NCBI GenBank assembly: GCA_003165095.1
Contig: PLSH01000086.1
Span: forward strand, 1 to 5,606
Direction of reading: 5' to 3'
DNA: 5,606 nt
DNA from: Acidobacteriaceae bacterium
Lineage (GTDB): Bacteria > Acidobacteriota > Terriglobia > Terriglobales > Acidobacteriaceae
Positions within the stretch are counted from its first letter, which is position 1. Each line of letters begins with the position of its first letter. Both the position numbers and the translations under genes were made by a program. Below the pieces are notes generated by a model. The model was not told the origin of the DNA and made no database searches. It saw only the letters and a program-made list of their open reading frames with translations. Positions 1 through 5,606 of the stretch are shown one piece after another.

Positions 1-120
1 CATGGTCTGCGTGGGGCCGCCGTAGGGGAAAAGCGGGGCAAGGTTGATTGCGCTTACGCTTAGGCCAATCTGATTGCCGCCGTTATCGTTCAGTGTTCCG
101 CCGCCATTCACCAAATCGGG
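1..120 (-). other. Start of choice-of-anchor Q C-terminal part, residues 1819-1858 (cut by window edge)
   Basis: The last rung leads into PDLVNGGGTLNDNGGNQIG and then LAPLFPYGGPTQTM. In choice-of-anchor Q proteins the 'LGPL..NGGPT.TM' motif is followed by an 'ALLPGSPAID.G' segment and then by the C-terminal anchor or further domains. The final codon in the window is the ATG of the Met in GGPTQTM, so the anchoring end (sorting signal, more Ig repeats or other domains) is not visible. Confidence 0.82.
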
Positions 121-3100
121 ACTGGCTGTCGGCGTATTGCCCGACACAATCGTGTTGGCCAGGTTGACCGTCCCGCCGTTGATGTAGATGCCGCCCGCTG
201 CGCCGTCCGCCGTGTTGGCGGAGACAGTGCTGTCGTTTACCGTAAGAACCCCGCTATTGTTGACGATTCCCGCGCCGCCGCCTGCGCCGCCGGCTGTGGC
301 CAAATTGCCGGAGATGGTGCTGTCGCTCAACGTAAGTGTGCCGCCGTTGTAGATGCCGCCGCCGCCAGCCATGCCTCCGCCTATGGCGGTCGCCGTATTG
401 CCGGAGACGGTGCTGCCGCTCAACGTAAGTGTGCCCTGGTTGAAGATGCCGCCGCCTTCGCCATTGCCGCCGATGCCGAGGGCAGTGGCCGTATTGCCGG
501 AGATGGTGCTGCCGCTCACGGTCAGCGCGCCGCCGTTGGAGATGCCTCCGCCGGCGCTGCTGCTTCCGCCGGTAATCGTCAGCCCGCTCACGCCGGAGCC
601 GGTCACCCCGACCGCAACGGTAAACACGCTAGACGCGCCTGCGCCGTTCACCGTCACCAGATTGGCCAGCGTTGCGCCGAGGCCCGTCGTCGGTCCGGTA
701 ATGCTGGTCTCCGAAGGAATGTTCAGCGTGCCGTAGGCCAGCGTGATGGTTTTCGCGGCCGCTGTGTTGGTGGAGCCAAACGCCGTCGAGTCGAAGCTGA
801 TACTCCCCGAGCCAGCAAACGCGGCATAGGTCAGCGCATCGCGCAGGCTGCACGCGGTGTCAACGGCATTCGTCCCAGCCGTTGCCTGAGGTGAGCAGTT
901 CGCTTGATTGCCGGTATCGGGATCCTGGTTGGTGTTCACCACCAGTGTCGGCGTGAAGTTTGCCGTCACGGTTTCAGCCGAATTCATGGTGATGGTGGTG
1001 CTGGCTGAGGTCGAGCTTGCTACCGAGTCCGGACTCGACGCCCAGTTCAGGAAGGTGTAGCCCGTGGACGGGGTGGCCTGAAGCGGCACGCTCGTGCCCT
1101 GGCTGAAGATGCTGCCGGAGGCGGGCGTAATGGTGCCGCCGGCCGCAGGATTGGCGGTTGTGGTGAGCTGATACTGGGGCAGGTTGACGGTGAGCGCAAA
1201 GCTCTGGACAGCGCTCGGCGAGATGCCGTTATTTGCGGTGATGGTGATGGGGAAGGAGCCTGTAGAAGCCGTTGCTCCGGCCAGGGTTCCCGTGCCGTTG
1301 CCGTTATCAGTGAAGGTGAGACCGCTCGGCAGGGGGCCGGACTCACTGAGCGCCGAGGTGGGATAGCCGGTCGTGGTGACGCTGAATGTGCCGGCTGCTC
1401 CCGCCACGAAGGCGGTGCTGTTGACGCTGGTTATCGCCGGCGCCTGGCCGACCGTGAGCGTGAACGTCTGCGAAGGTGTACTGGAGCCGTTCGTCGCTTT
1501 GATGGTGATTGAGTAGCTGGCGCCTGTGCCCGCAGCCGGCGTGCCTGCCAGAGTGGCAGTTCCGTTGCCATTGTCGATAAACGTGACTCCGCCAGGCAGA
1601 GCGCCGGTCTCACTGAACGACGGCGCGGGATAACCGGTGGTTGTGACGCTGAACGATCCCGCGGTACCCGTGGTGAACGTAGTGCCGGCGGAACTGGTAA
1701 ACGCAATCGGCTGCCTGATCGTCAGCGCGTAATTGAGCGTGGCATTGGGCGAGGTGCCGTTGCTTGCCGTGAACACAAGGTTATAGAGCCCCCCGGTGGC
1801 CGCCCCAGGCTCGCCCGAGAGCGTTCCATGGCCGGTGCCGCTATTCACGAAAGTGACGCCGCTGGGCAGCGCGCCCGACTCAACGATCGCCGGCGGCGGA
1901 TTGCCCGTGGTAAAGATGAGAACTATATTTGGAGTGCCGACCGCCATCGTATCGCTGCCGGTGGCCCCGAGGTTGAAGGCTGGAGCCTGGTCTACCGTCA
2001 GGGTGAAGTTTTGTGTGGCGTTGGAGCCGACGCCGTTGGACGCAGTGATGGTGATAGGGTATGGCCCGCCCGTGCCTGCGGCCGGCGTGCCGGAGAGAGT
2101 TGCCGTGCCGTTGCCGTTGTCAATGAAACTCACTCCGCCGGGCAGCGTACCGGATTCGACAAGCGATGCTTTGGGACTTCCTGTGGAGATGACGGAGAAC
2201 GAGCCTGTTGAGCCCACGGTGAAGGTGGTAGCGGCGGCGCTGGTGATGGCGGAAGCCTGGTTTACGGTCAGCGTGAAGTTTTGCGTAGCGTTGACGGTGC
2301 CGTTTGCGGCCGTGATGGTAATCGGGTAGGCGCCGCTGGTGCCGGCAGCAGGGGTTCCGGCGAGGGTTGCGGTGCCGTTGCCGTTATCAGTGAGCGTGAC
2401 GCCGCTGGGCAGAACCCCGCTCTCGCTGAACGACGCGGTGGGGTAAGTGGCCGCCGCGGTGGTGACGCTAAACGTGTCCGGAGAACCGACGGTGAAGGTG
2501 GTGCTGGAGCCGCTGTTGATGGACGGAGCCACATAGATCTGCGCCGAGTCAGAGTTTGAAGTCTTGTTGGCGGTTCCAGCACCGCCGGCAATGATCTCGT
2601 TGCTCACACTTCCGGTGGCGCTCGCGGATACGTCAACATCGATGGTCAGCGCCGGGTAGCCGTCGCCGGAACCAATCGCGGAATCGTTGGTGCAGGTCAC
2701 GGTCTGGCCCGACGCCGAGCAACCCCAGTTAGTGCCCGAGAAGAATGAATAAGTGAGGCCCGTGGGCAGCGTGTCGGTTACCACCATCGCATTTGCGGCT
2801 GTCTGGGTTGGGTCGCCGGTGGAACCAGGGCCATCGTTGGTAATGTTCACGGTGTATTGCGCGTTATTTTCACCCTGCGAGAAATTGCCGACGTGCGCCA
2901 GCGAGGGCTGCGCTAAAACGGGCGGAGTTTCAGTAAGGTCCACGCACCAGCCGTTGGCCGCGCCAATGGTGGATTGCGGACTGGACTGGCCCGTATTGAA
3001 GAACAAGGCCCATGTGCCGTTGGCGTTGCTGCCGCTGGTGAACACGTCGGCGAATGTTGAGTCGGAACCGAAGGATGTGGGCGCGGCATAACTGAATGCC

Positions 3101-5574
3101 GTGGGCGCCGGGTAGAAGCCGCTGGTGCTGGAGGTGAATCTGTCGGCGGCGTCGAGAAAGTACTCGTAAGCCGTCGGCTTGTAGCTGTTCGGACTGAGAT
3201 TCACATTTCCGGACGACACCTGTGCGGTGGCGCTGTCCTCAAAGATATAGTTGCCCACCGAAGCTGTGCTGTTGCCGTTGGAGCCCTGCGTGGTATTGGA
3301 GAAGAAGTCCAGCGCTGCGCCCGATGGACCCTCCACCAGCGATTGGAGCTGCTCAAGGTTTTCCGCCCCCGGAACCGAGAAGTTGGTGAGTTGCACCGCA
3401 ACTGTGTTGAAGGCGCCGGGCAGATTGGAGACCGTAATAACCGATGGATTTGGCGTCAATGGCCCAGCGGGGTTTGCAGAGATACCCTGGACCGCCCCTG
3501 GATCGCAGTACTGCCAGGTATTGCTGTTCACATTCGTGACCGTGGTAGCGGTGTTGATGCGCTGATTCAGCACTGCGGAGAAGCTTTCGTTGTCTTGGTT
3601 CGCCACGCCGCTGTAGTTTGCCGTGATCGTGTGGTCGCCCTCGGTCAGCTTGCTGGTGGTGAAGGTCGCCTGGCCGCTGCCGTTCAGCGTCTGCACGTTG
3701 TTGCCGCTCACCGTGCCGGCGGGAGCCGCGTTGTTGTCCAGGAACGTTACCGTGCCGCCGGCGGTCACCGGATTCCCGCCACTGGTCACGGTTGCGGTGA
3801 ACGTGAGGGATTGCCCGGTGGTGGCGGGATTGCTGCCGGAAGTTAACGTGGTTGTGGTTGCATTGCCGGAGTTGAGCGTAAAGGTGATGCACCACCCGCT
3901 GTTGACATTGGCGCCTTCGCCGACAGTGGAGTACAACGCCCAGTCGCCATTCGCCGAGGCCCCATCGAAGGCCTCTCCGAAGGTGTATATGTTCGTATAG
4001 GGTTTGTAATCAGTGTTATCCTCCCCGTACGGCAGAGCGAAATTGACTTTCGACGGAACCTGGGGGATGTTCGAATCGGTCGACGGCGCTGTCGATGCCG
4101 GGAAATAATCCGGGTTAACGCCATTATTGTCGTCGGTTGCCAGGTAAGGGCCGCCGCCGGGCGTTCCGGTGCCGTAGGGCACGTACCCGCTGGCGGAATC
4201 TTCAAACGTCAGATTGGCCGGGCTGGTCGGCCCGTTTTGTGCAAACCCCGAGTCGAAGAAGTCCAGGTTTTGCGTTCCTCCGCCGGGCGCAACCAGCAGG
4301 AACTGGCCGGAAACTCCATTGACCGTCCCTTGAAGCCCCTCCAGCTCCACGCTGACATTGCCCACCGTGTGGCTGTACGTGTTGGCGGGGATCTTGATGA
4401 CGGAGGGATAAGCCAGCCCAGGGTTGCCATTTTCCGGGTCCGCGATCAGGCTGCTATTGCACCATGTGTACCCGCTTGTGTTCGCCGCGGTCACTTCCAT
4501 CAGTTGCGTCATGGAGGTGCTGCTCTGCCCGTAACTCCCGCTCGGCGTGTAGGACGTCGCGATGGAATTGGCGCCCTGGGCCAGCGAGACCGTGCAGTGC
4601 GCGACACCGCCGCTTAGAGCAATACCGTTGCAGGCGGGTATGGTTGAGCCGTTTGCCTGGAAGGTGACGGTGCCGGTCGGCGTCCCGGAACCTGATGTGA
4701 CGGTCGCGGTGAACGTGACCGAACCGCTGGAGGCCGAATTGGCATAGGATGCCGGATTTGCCGAGCTGGAGAGCGTCGTCGTCGTAGGGATGGCCTCGGC
4801 AAACGTAAGGATCAGATTCCACCCGGTGATCGAGAACGGGTCGACACCAGGATAGGGATCGTTATCGATGAGATAGAGCGTCCAGGTTCCGTCTGCCGTT
4901 GTTCCGGCAAATCTCCCGTTCAGCATAGCGCTGCCATCGCCCTGCGGGTAGTCGGCCGTGTTTTCCGCCGTTGGGAGCGGAGGAGGGAAGTCGCCGTCGT
5001 AGTTGGAGTAGGAACTGGGCTCTACCGTATAAGGCATATCCAACGTCTGCCATCCCTCATACTGTTGGCCCAGGGATCCGGCGCCGTTCGGCGCCGAGTG
5101 CGCGCCGTCCTGGATGTTAATGGTGTCGGGGTTGCTGCCGGACGTGGAGCCCTGCAGTCCGTCACAGGCCGGTACCGGGTTGTCATTCTTGTCGCAGCCG
5201 TCGATGCCACTGCCCGTCTGGTAAAGCAGCACCAACTGCTCTCCGCCGGGCCCCACCAGCAGGAATTCCGCATATCCCAAGCTGTCATATGAGGCCTCAT
5301 TCGCGTACGGGCCAGTCTCATACTCCGCAGAAGTCGATTTCACGCCCAGCAACTGCACTTCGACAGTCTTCACCGTGCCCGGTGCGCCGTTTACCGAGAT
5401 GGTGGAGGTGACACCCGCGGCGGGACTGCTCGTCGTAAACGATGCGCCCCCGCCGCTATATGTCGTTTGCGCGCGCGCCGTTGCCGGCAACAGGGTGACC
5501 AGGGCAAGGGCGAAGAGGCTGAATTTCGGGCAGGAAAACCTTATAGGCAAGAGAGGGGCAGCGGCGGACGACAT
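1..5574 (-). CDS. Giant secreted multidomain protein: P-like/Ig-like/DUF11/He_PIG/CSLREA/beta-helix (3' end outside window)
   Basis: I read this frame by hand from the ATG at 5574-5572 to base 1: 1858 codons, no stop, 3' partial. The start is supported by a clear Sec signal peptide directly after it and a GAGGT ribosome-binding site 8 nt upstream. The frame has no stop between the ATG and the window edge, so an upstream start cannot be strictly excluded. The mature chain is rich in Thr, Ser, Gly, Asn and Ala, and by hand count has only about 17 Lys plus Arg. Domains in order are three P-like beta-sandwiches alternating with two Ig-like domains, DUF11, five He_PIG-type Ig repeats, an InlB-B-like repeat, a CSLREA segment and a beta-helix. 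No catalytic motif is visible. The likely location is the cell surface or outside the cell; adhesion or matrix function is inference. Automated names could be 'choice-of-anchor Q', 'putative Ig' or 'DUF11 domain-containing protein'. The coding call is near certain; the function is unknown. Confidence 0.96.
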   Translation of the reverse strand, partial: MSSAAAPLLPIRFSCPKFSLFALALVTLLPATARAQTTYSGGGASFTTSSPAAGVTSTISVNGAPGTVKTVEVQLLGVKSTSAEYETGPYANEASYDSLGYAEFLLVGPGGEQLVLLYQTGSGIDGCDKNDNPVPACDGLQGSTSGSNPDTINIQDGAHSAPNGAGSLGQQYEGWQTLDMPYTVEPSSYSNYDGDFPPPLPTAENTADYPQGDGSAMLNGRFAGTTADGTWTLYLIDNDPYPGVDPFSITGWNLILTFAEAIPTTTTLSSSANPASYANSASSGSVTFTATVTSGSGTPTGTVTFQANGSTIPACNGIALSGGVAHCTVSLAQGANSIATSYTPSGSYGQSSTSMTQLMEVTAANTSGYTWCNSSLIADPENGNPGLAYPSVIKIPANTYSHTVGNVSVELEGLQGTVNGVSGQFLLVAPGGGTQNLDFFDSGFAQNGPTSPANLTFEDSASGYVPYGTGTPGGGPYLATDDNNGVNPDYFPASTAPSTDSNIPQVPSKVNFALPYGEDNTDYKPYTNIYTFGEAFDGASANGDWALYSTVGEGANVNSGWCITFTLNSGNATTTTLTSGSNPATTGQSLTFTATVTSGGNPVTAGGTVTFLDNNAAPAGTVSGNNVQTLNGSGQATFTTSKLTEGDHTITANYSGVANQDNESFSAVLNQRINTATTVTNVNSNTWQYCDPGAVQGISANPAGPLTPNPSVITVSNLPGAFNTVAVQLTNFSVPGAENLEQLQSLVEGPSGAALDFFSNTTQGSNGNSTASVGNYIFEDSATAQVSSGNVNLSPNSYKPTAYEYFLDAADRFTSSTSGFYPAPTAFSYAAPTSFGSDSTFADVFTSGSNANGTWALFFNTGQSSPQSTIGAANGWCVDLTETPPVLAQPSLAHVGNFSQGENNAQYTVNITNDGPGSTGDPTQTAANAMVVTDTLPTGLTYSFFSGTNWGCSASGQTVTCTNDSAIGSGDGYPALTIDVDVSASATGSVSNEIIAGGAGTANKTSNSDSAQIYVAPSINSGSSTTFTVGSPDTFSVTTAAATYPTASFSESGVLPSGVTLTDNGNGTATLAGTPAAGTSGAYPITITAANGTVNATQNFTLTVNQASAITSAAATTFTVGSTGSFSVISTGSPKASLVESGTLPGGVSFIDNGNGTATLSGTPAAGTGGPYPITITASNGVGSNATQNFTLTVDQAPAFNLGATGSDTMAVGTPNIVLIFTTGNPPPAIVESGALPSGVTFVNSGTGHGTLSGEPGAATGGLYNLVFTASNGTSPNATLNYALTIRQPIAFTSSAGTTFTTGTAGSFSVTTTGYPAPSFSETGALPGGVTFIDNGNGTATLAGTPAAGTGASYSITIKATNGSSTPSQTFTLTVGQAPAITSVNSTAFVAGAAGTFSVTTTGYPTSALSESGPLPSGLTFTDNGNGTGTLAGATASTGSFPITITANNGISPSAVQSFALTVNLPQYQLTTTANPAAGGTITPASGSIFSQGTSVPLQATPSTGYTFLNWASSPDSVASSTSASTTITMNSAETVTANFTPTLVVNTNQDPDTGNQANCSPQATAGTNAVDTACSLRDALTYAAFAGSGSISFDSTAFGSTNTAAAKTITLAYGTLNIPSETSITGPTTGLGATLANLVTVNGAGASSVFTVAVGVTGSGVSGLTITGGSSSAGGGISNGGALTVSGSTISGNTATALGIGGNGEGGGIFNQGTLTLSGSTVSGNTATAIGGGMAGGGGIYNGGTLTLSDSTISGNLATAGGAGGGAGIVNNSGVLTVNDSTVSANTADGAAGGIYINGGTVNLANTIVSGNTPTASPDLVNGGGTLNDNGGNQIGLSVSAINLAPLFPYGGPTQTM
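121..600 (-). repeat. Right-handed beta-helix with five Gly/Asn rungs, residues 1659-1818
   Basis: After GVSGLTITGGSS come five rungs of the form GGGI.N.GTLTLS.STISGNTA, with the 'GGI' isoleucines at 1678, 1710, 1741, 1770 and 1796 (spacings 32, 31, 29 and 26). This is the choice-of-anchor Q / Pmp-like beta-helix pattern, where the STISGN strands stack and the Gly-rich turns face outward. No polysaccharide-lyase or other catalytic residues are recognisable, so binding or structure is more likely than enzyme activity. At DNA level, rung copies at 305-342 and 398-435 differ at only 2 of 38 positions, and a third copy at 494-531 is more diverged. Confidence 0.87.
601..948 (-). other. CSLREA-type segment and first part of the beta-helix, residues 1543-1658
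   Basis: It starts with TLVVNTNQDPDTGNQANC and reaches the motif CSLRDALTYA (1575-1584), the signature of CSLREA domains. These sit at the start of right-handed beta-helix domains in secreted proteins. It is followed by ISFDSTAFGSTNTAAAKTITLAYGTLNIPSE, then TSITGP and LVTVNGAGASSVFTV, which resemble the N-terminal coils of polymorphic-outer-membrane-like or choice-of-anchor Q proteins. C1560 and C1575 are the last cysteines visible. The upper strand of the helix cannot be divided from the motif with certainty. Confidence 0.83.
955..1176 (-). other. InlB-B/Flg_new_2-type repeat, residues 1467-1540
   Basis: The sequence QYQLTTTANPAAGGTITPAS, then a FSQGTSVPLQATPSTGYTFLNW stretch, then STTITMNSAETVTANF matches the divergent InlB B-repeat (Flg_new_2) pattern: L....NP..GG.I.P.SG..F..GT.V.L.A.P..GY.F..W....(S)...T.TM...ETVTANF. 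It is a small beta-grasp-like domain common in bacterial surface proteins. Only one copy is present, between the Ig array and the CSLREA segment. Confidence 0.87.
1186..2529 (-). repeat. Array of five tandem putative-Ig (He_PIG-type) repeats, residues 1016-1463
   Basis: There are five head-to-tail units: residues 1016-1106, 1107-1196, 1197-1288, 1289-1377 and 1378-1463 (91, 90, 92, 89 and 86 residues; DNA 2257-2529, 1987-2256, 1711-1986, 1444-1710 and 1186-1443). The consensus is AP.ITS...TTFT.G..GSFSVTT.GYP, then SESG.LP.GVTF.DNGNGTATL.GTPAAGTGG, then YPITITA.NG, then TQNFTLTV.QA. This is the putative Ig (He_PIG) pattern, a cadherin/Ig-like fold used as extended stalks. The third unit is the most diverged (NSGTGHGTLSG in place of DNGNGTATLSG). 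No cysteine occurs in the array. The likely role is a spacer that displays the C-terminal domains away from the surface. Confidence 0.9.
2530..2907 (-). other. DUF11-type repeat domain, residues 890-1015
   Basis: The domain contains FSQGENNAQYTVNITNDGPG (strand plus the 'N.GPG' signature), then VVTDTLPTGLTYSFFSG, then WGCSASGQTVTCTND, and ends with YPALTIDVDVSASATGSVSNE. This order (YTV.V.N.GP, V.DTLP.GL, W.C...G..V.C, L.I.V.V) is the DUF11 / conserved-repeat pattern of bacterial and archaeal surface proteins, with an Ig-like beta-sandwich fold. C952 and C961 form the usual pair of this family. It bridges the N-terminal P-like half and the Ig array. Confidence 0.88.
2929..3540 (-). other. P-like beta-sandwich module 3, residues 679-882
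   Basis: This is a third, more divergent copy. It has entry NTWQYCDPG (685-693), PSVITVSNLPG, the strand NTVAVQLTNF, a degenerate core LQSLVEGPSG (743-752) in place of FLLVGPGG, YIFEDSA (776-782), NGTWALFF (852-859) and the closing strand ANGWCVDLTE (873-882). C690 and C877 sit at the same places as the pair in module 2, at the entry and in the 'GWC' strand. The exit 'DLTETPPVLAQP' runs directly into the DUF11-type domain, a linker familiar from acidobacterial secreted proteins (from memory, not searched). Confidence 0.58.
3553..3864 (-). other. Ig-like domain (Big_3_5-type), residues 571-674
   Basis: The sequence starts NATTTTLTSGSNPATTGQS and continues LTFTATVTSGGNPVTAGGTVTFLD. It then has GQATFTTSKLTEGDHTITANYSG, which is the classic end of a bacterial Big_3_5 Ig-like repeat (a 'L..G.H.ITA.Y.G' strand followed by a Ser-rich F-S tail). 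It contains no cysteine, unlike the Ig-like domain at 262-361. It separates P-like modules 2 and 3. Confidence 0.88.
3871..4482 (-). other. P-like beta-sandwich module 2, residues 365-568
   Basis: This is a second copy of the P-like module. It starts with GYTWCNSS (368-375) and a YPSVIKIP strand, then VGNVSVELEGL (405-415), GQFLLVAPGG (423-432), an insert with LTFEDSASGYVP, a DYKPY segment (522-526), NGDWALY (542-548) and the closing strand NSGWCITFTL (558-567). C372 near the entry and C562 in the closing 'GWC' strand are its only cysteines and may staple the module's ends. The long insert between core and closing strands (Gly- and Asp-rich, about 460-535) differs from module 1. Confidence 0.62.
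4492..4791 (-). other. Ig-like domain (Big_3-type), residues 262-361
   Basis: The domain begins with IPTTTTLSSSANPASYANS and continues with SVTFTATVTSGSGTPTGTVTF, the usual pattern of bacterial Ig-like domains of the Big_3 group (a TTTTL start, then VTFTATV and GTVTF strands). It ends in a SLAQGANSIATSY strand. C315 and C327 are the only cysteines and could form a disulfide. It links P-like modules 1 and 2 and probably acts as a rigid spacer. Confidence 0.8.
4801..5469 (-). other. P-like beta-sandwich module 1, residues 36-258
   Basis: This module shows the hallmarks of proprotein-convertase-P-like modules in bacterial secreted proteins. It has an entry strand with VKTVEVQLLGV (69-78), the core motif AEFLLVGPGG (102-111), an insert containing C127 and C137, a proline-rich stretch (DFPPPLP, 196-202), the motif DGTWTLYLIDND (228-239) and the closing strand ITGWNLILTF (249-258). 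In known families such modules are non-catalytic beta-sandwiches, often calcium-binding, attached to secreted enzymes or adhesins. It is the most canonical of the three copies here. Assignment to the P-domain fold is by motif recognition, not by a profile search. Confidence 0.65.
5470..5574 (-). other. Sec signal peptide, residues 1-35
   Basis: The N-terminus has basic residues R12 and K17, then a hydrophobic core (residues 18-29, FSLFALALVTLL), then PATARA|QT. The -3/-1 pattern A-R-A predicts signal peptidase I cleavage after A35, leaving Q36 as the mature N-terminus. C15 lies before the hydrophobic core and is not followed by a lipobox arrangement, so a lipoprotein is unlikely. The segment before the core is rather long (about 17 residues) but normal for Sec export. 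Confidence 0.9.
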
Positions 5575-5606
5575 GGATGGAGACCTCGCGTTGTGGAACT
5601 GTGGGA
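5575..5606 (-). other. Short 5' flank of the gene
   Basis: These 32 bases hold the ribosome-binding site and nothing else that I can recognise. No stop codon is in frame with the gene here, so the true upstream limit of the open frame is unknown. No -10/-35 elements can be called from so short a stretch. Confidence 0.4.
5583..5587 (-). promoter_or_regulatory. Probable Shine-Dalgarno site (GAGGT)
   Basis: The minus strand reads GCGAGGTCTCCATCC directly before the ATG. GAGGT lies 8 nt from the start codon, a normal spacing, and supports the ATG at 5574. Only 32 bases upstream of the start are in the window, so no promoter can be assigned. Confidence 0.6.

Noticed and set aside
121..552. Regularly spaced repeats as a CRISPR array
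   Set aside because: Spacing is about 93 bp, the repeats are imperfect, and the 'spacers' are in-frame coding sequence of beta-helix turns.
353..736. Plus-strand open frame with Pro/Val/Leu-rich product (MPPPPAMPPPM...)
   Set aside because: It is the antisense of the Gly/Asn-rich beta-helix rungs; its repeats follow the minus-strand repeats and it has no convincing ribosome-binding site or family match.
121..948. Beta-helix as a polysaccharide lyase or pectinase
   Set aside because: No catalytic Asp/Arg/Lys motifs are visible, and the rungs are the Gly/Asn-rich choice-of-anchor Q type.
1796..2329. 177-codon plus-strand open frame over the Ig array
   Set aside because: It is antisense to two Ig repeats, and its own apparent repeats (SVPDST, VMVIGYG) are just the complement of the conserved DNGNGTA and PITITA codons. 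Start context is poor.
3353..3895. 180-codon minus-strand open frame in another frame (MVHHLYAQ...)
   Set aside because: It overlaps the main frame on the same strand, has His/Arg/Gln-rich low-complexity composition typical of a shifted GC-rich frame, and no recognisable domain; the main frame is continuous there.
5080..5095. Inverted repeat GGCGCC-GTTC-GGCGCC as a possible terminator or operator
   Set aside because: It lies inside the coding sequence (encoding part of SAPNGAG), has a 6-bp stem and no following T run on either strand; chance in GC-rich DNA is enough.
5521..5574. Lipoprotein signal (Cys at residue 15)
   Set aside because: C15 precedes the hydrophobic core and is not in an L-[AS]-[GA]-C context; the ARA|Q site after the core fits signal peptidase I better.

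Overview
The window is filled by one very large protein-coding gene on the minus strand. Reading the reverse complement from an ATG at 5574-5572, the frame stays open for 1858 codons to base 1 with no stop. The start of the gene is therefore present and its 3' end lies outside the window. On the plus strand I find only antisense shadows of this repetitive, GC-rich gene. I see no RNA genes, mobile elements or CRISPR arrays.

The product is a secreted, modular surface-type protein. In order it has: a Sec signal peptide (residues 1-35); three proprotein-convertase-P-like beta-sandwich modules (about 36-258, 365-568 and 679-882), separated by two Ig-like 'TTTTL...' domains (about 262-361 and 571-674); a DUF11-type domain (about 890-1015); five tandem putative Ig (He_PIG-type) repeats of 86-92 residues (1016-1463); an InlB-B/Flg_new_2-type repeat (1467-1540); a CSLREA-type segment with the motif CSLRDAL (from 1543); and a right-handed beta-helix with Gly/Asn-rich rungs (about 1659-1818). 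The window ends in a GGPTQTM motif typical of choice-of-anchor Q proteins, whose C-terminal part would follow.

This domain vocabulary (P-like modules ending in 'GW' strands, a linker into DUF11, He_PIG arrays, CSLREA plus beta-helix), together with the high GC content, most resembles large secreted proteins of Acidobacteriota (Terriglobia). That placement is inferred from family knowledge, not from a search. The protein has no recognisable catalytic site. A role as an extracellular adhesin, matrix or carbohydrate-contacting protein is plausible but unproven.

Notable points are the strict pairing of cysteines (two in each of six domains, none in the repeat arrays), very few Lys/Arg residues, a threefold P-like/Ig alternation, and near-identical DNA repeats of about 93 bp under the beta-helix rungs. 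I do not see a new multi-gene system here.
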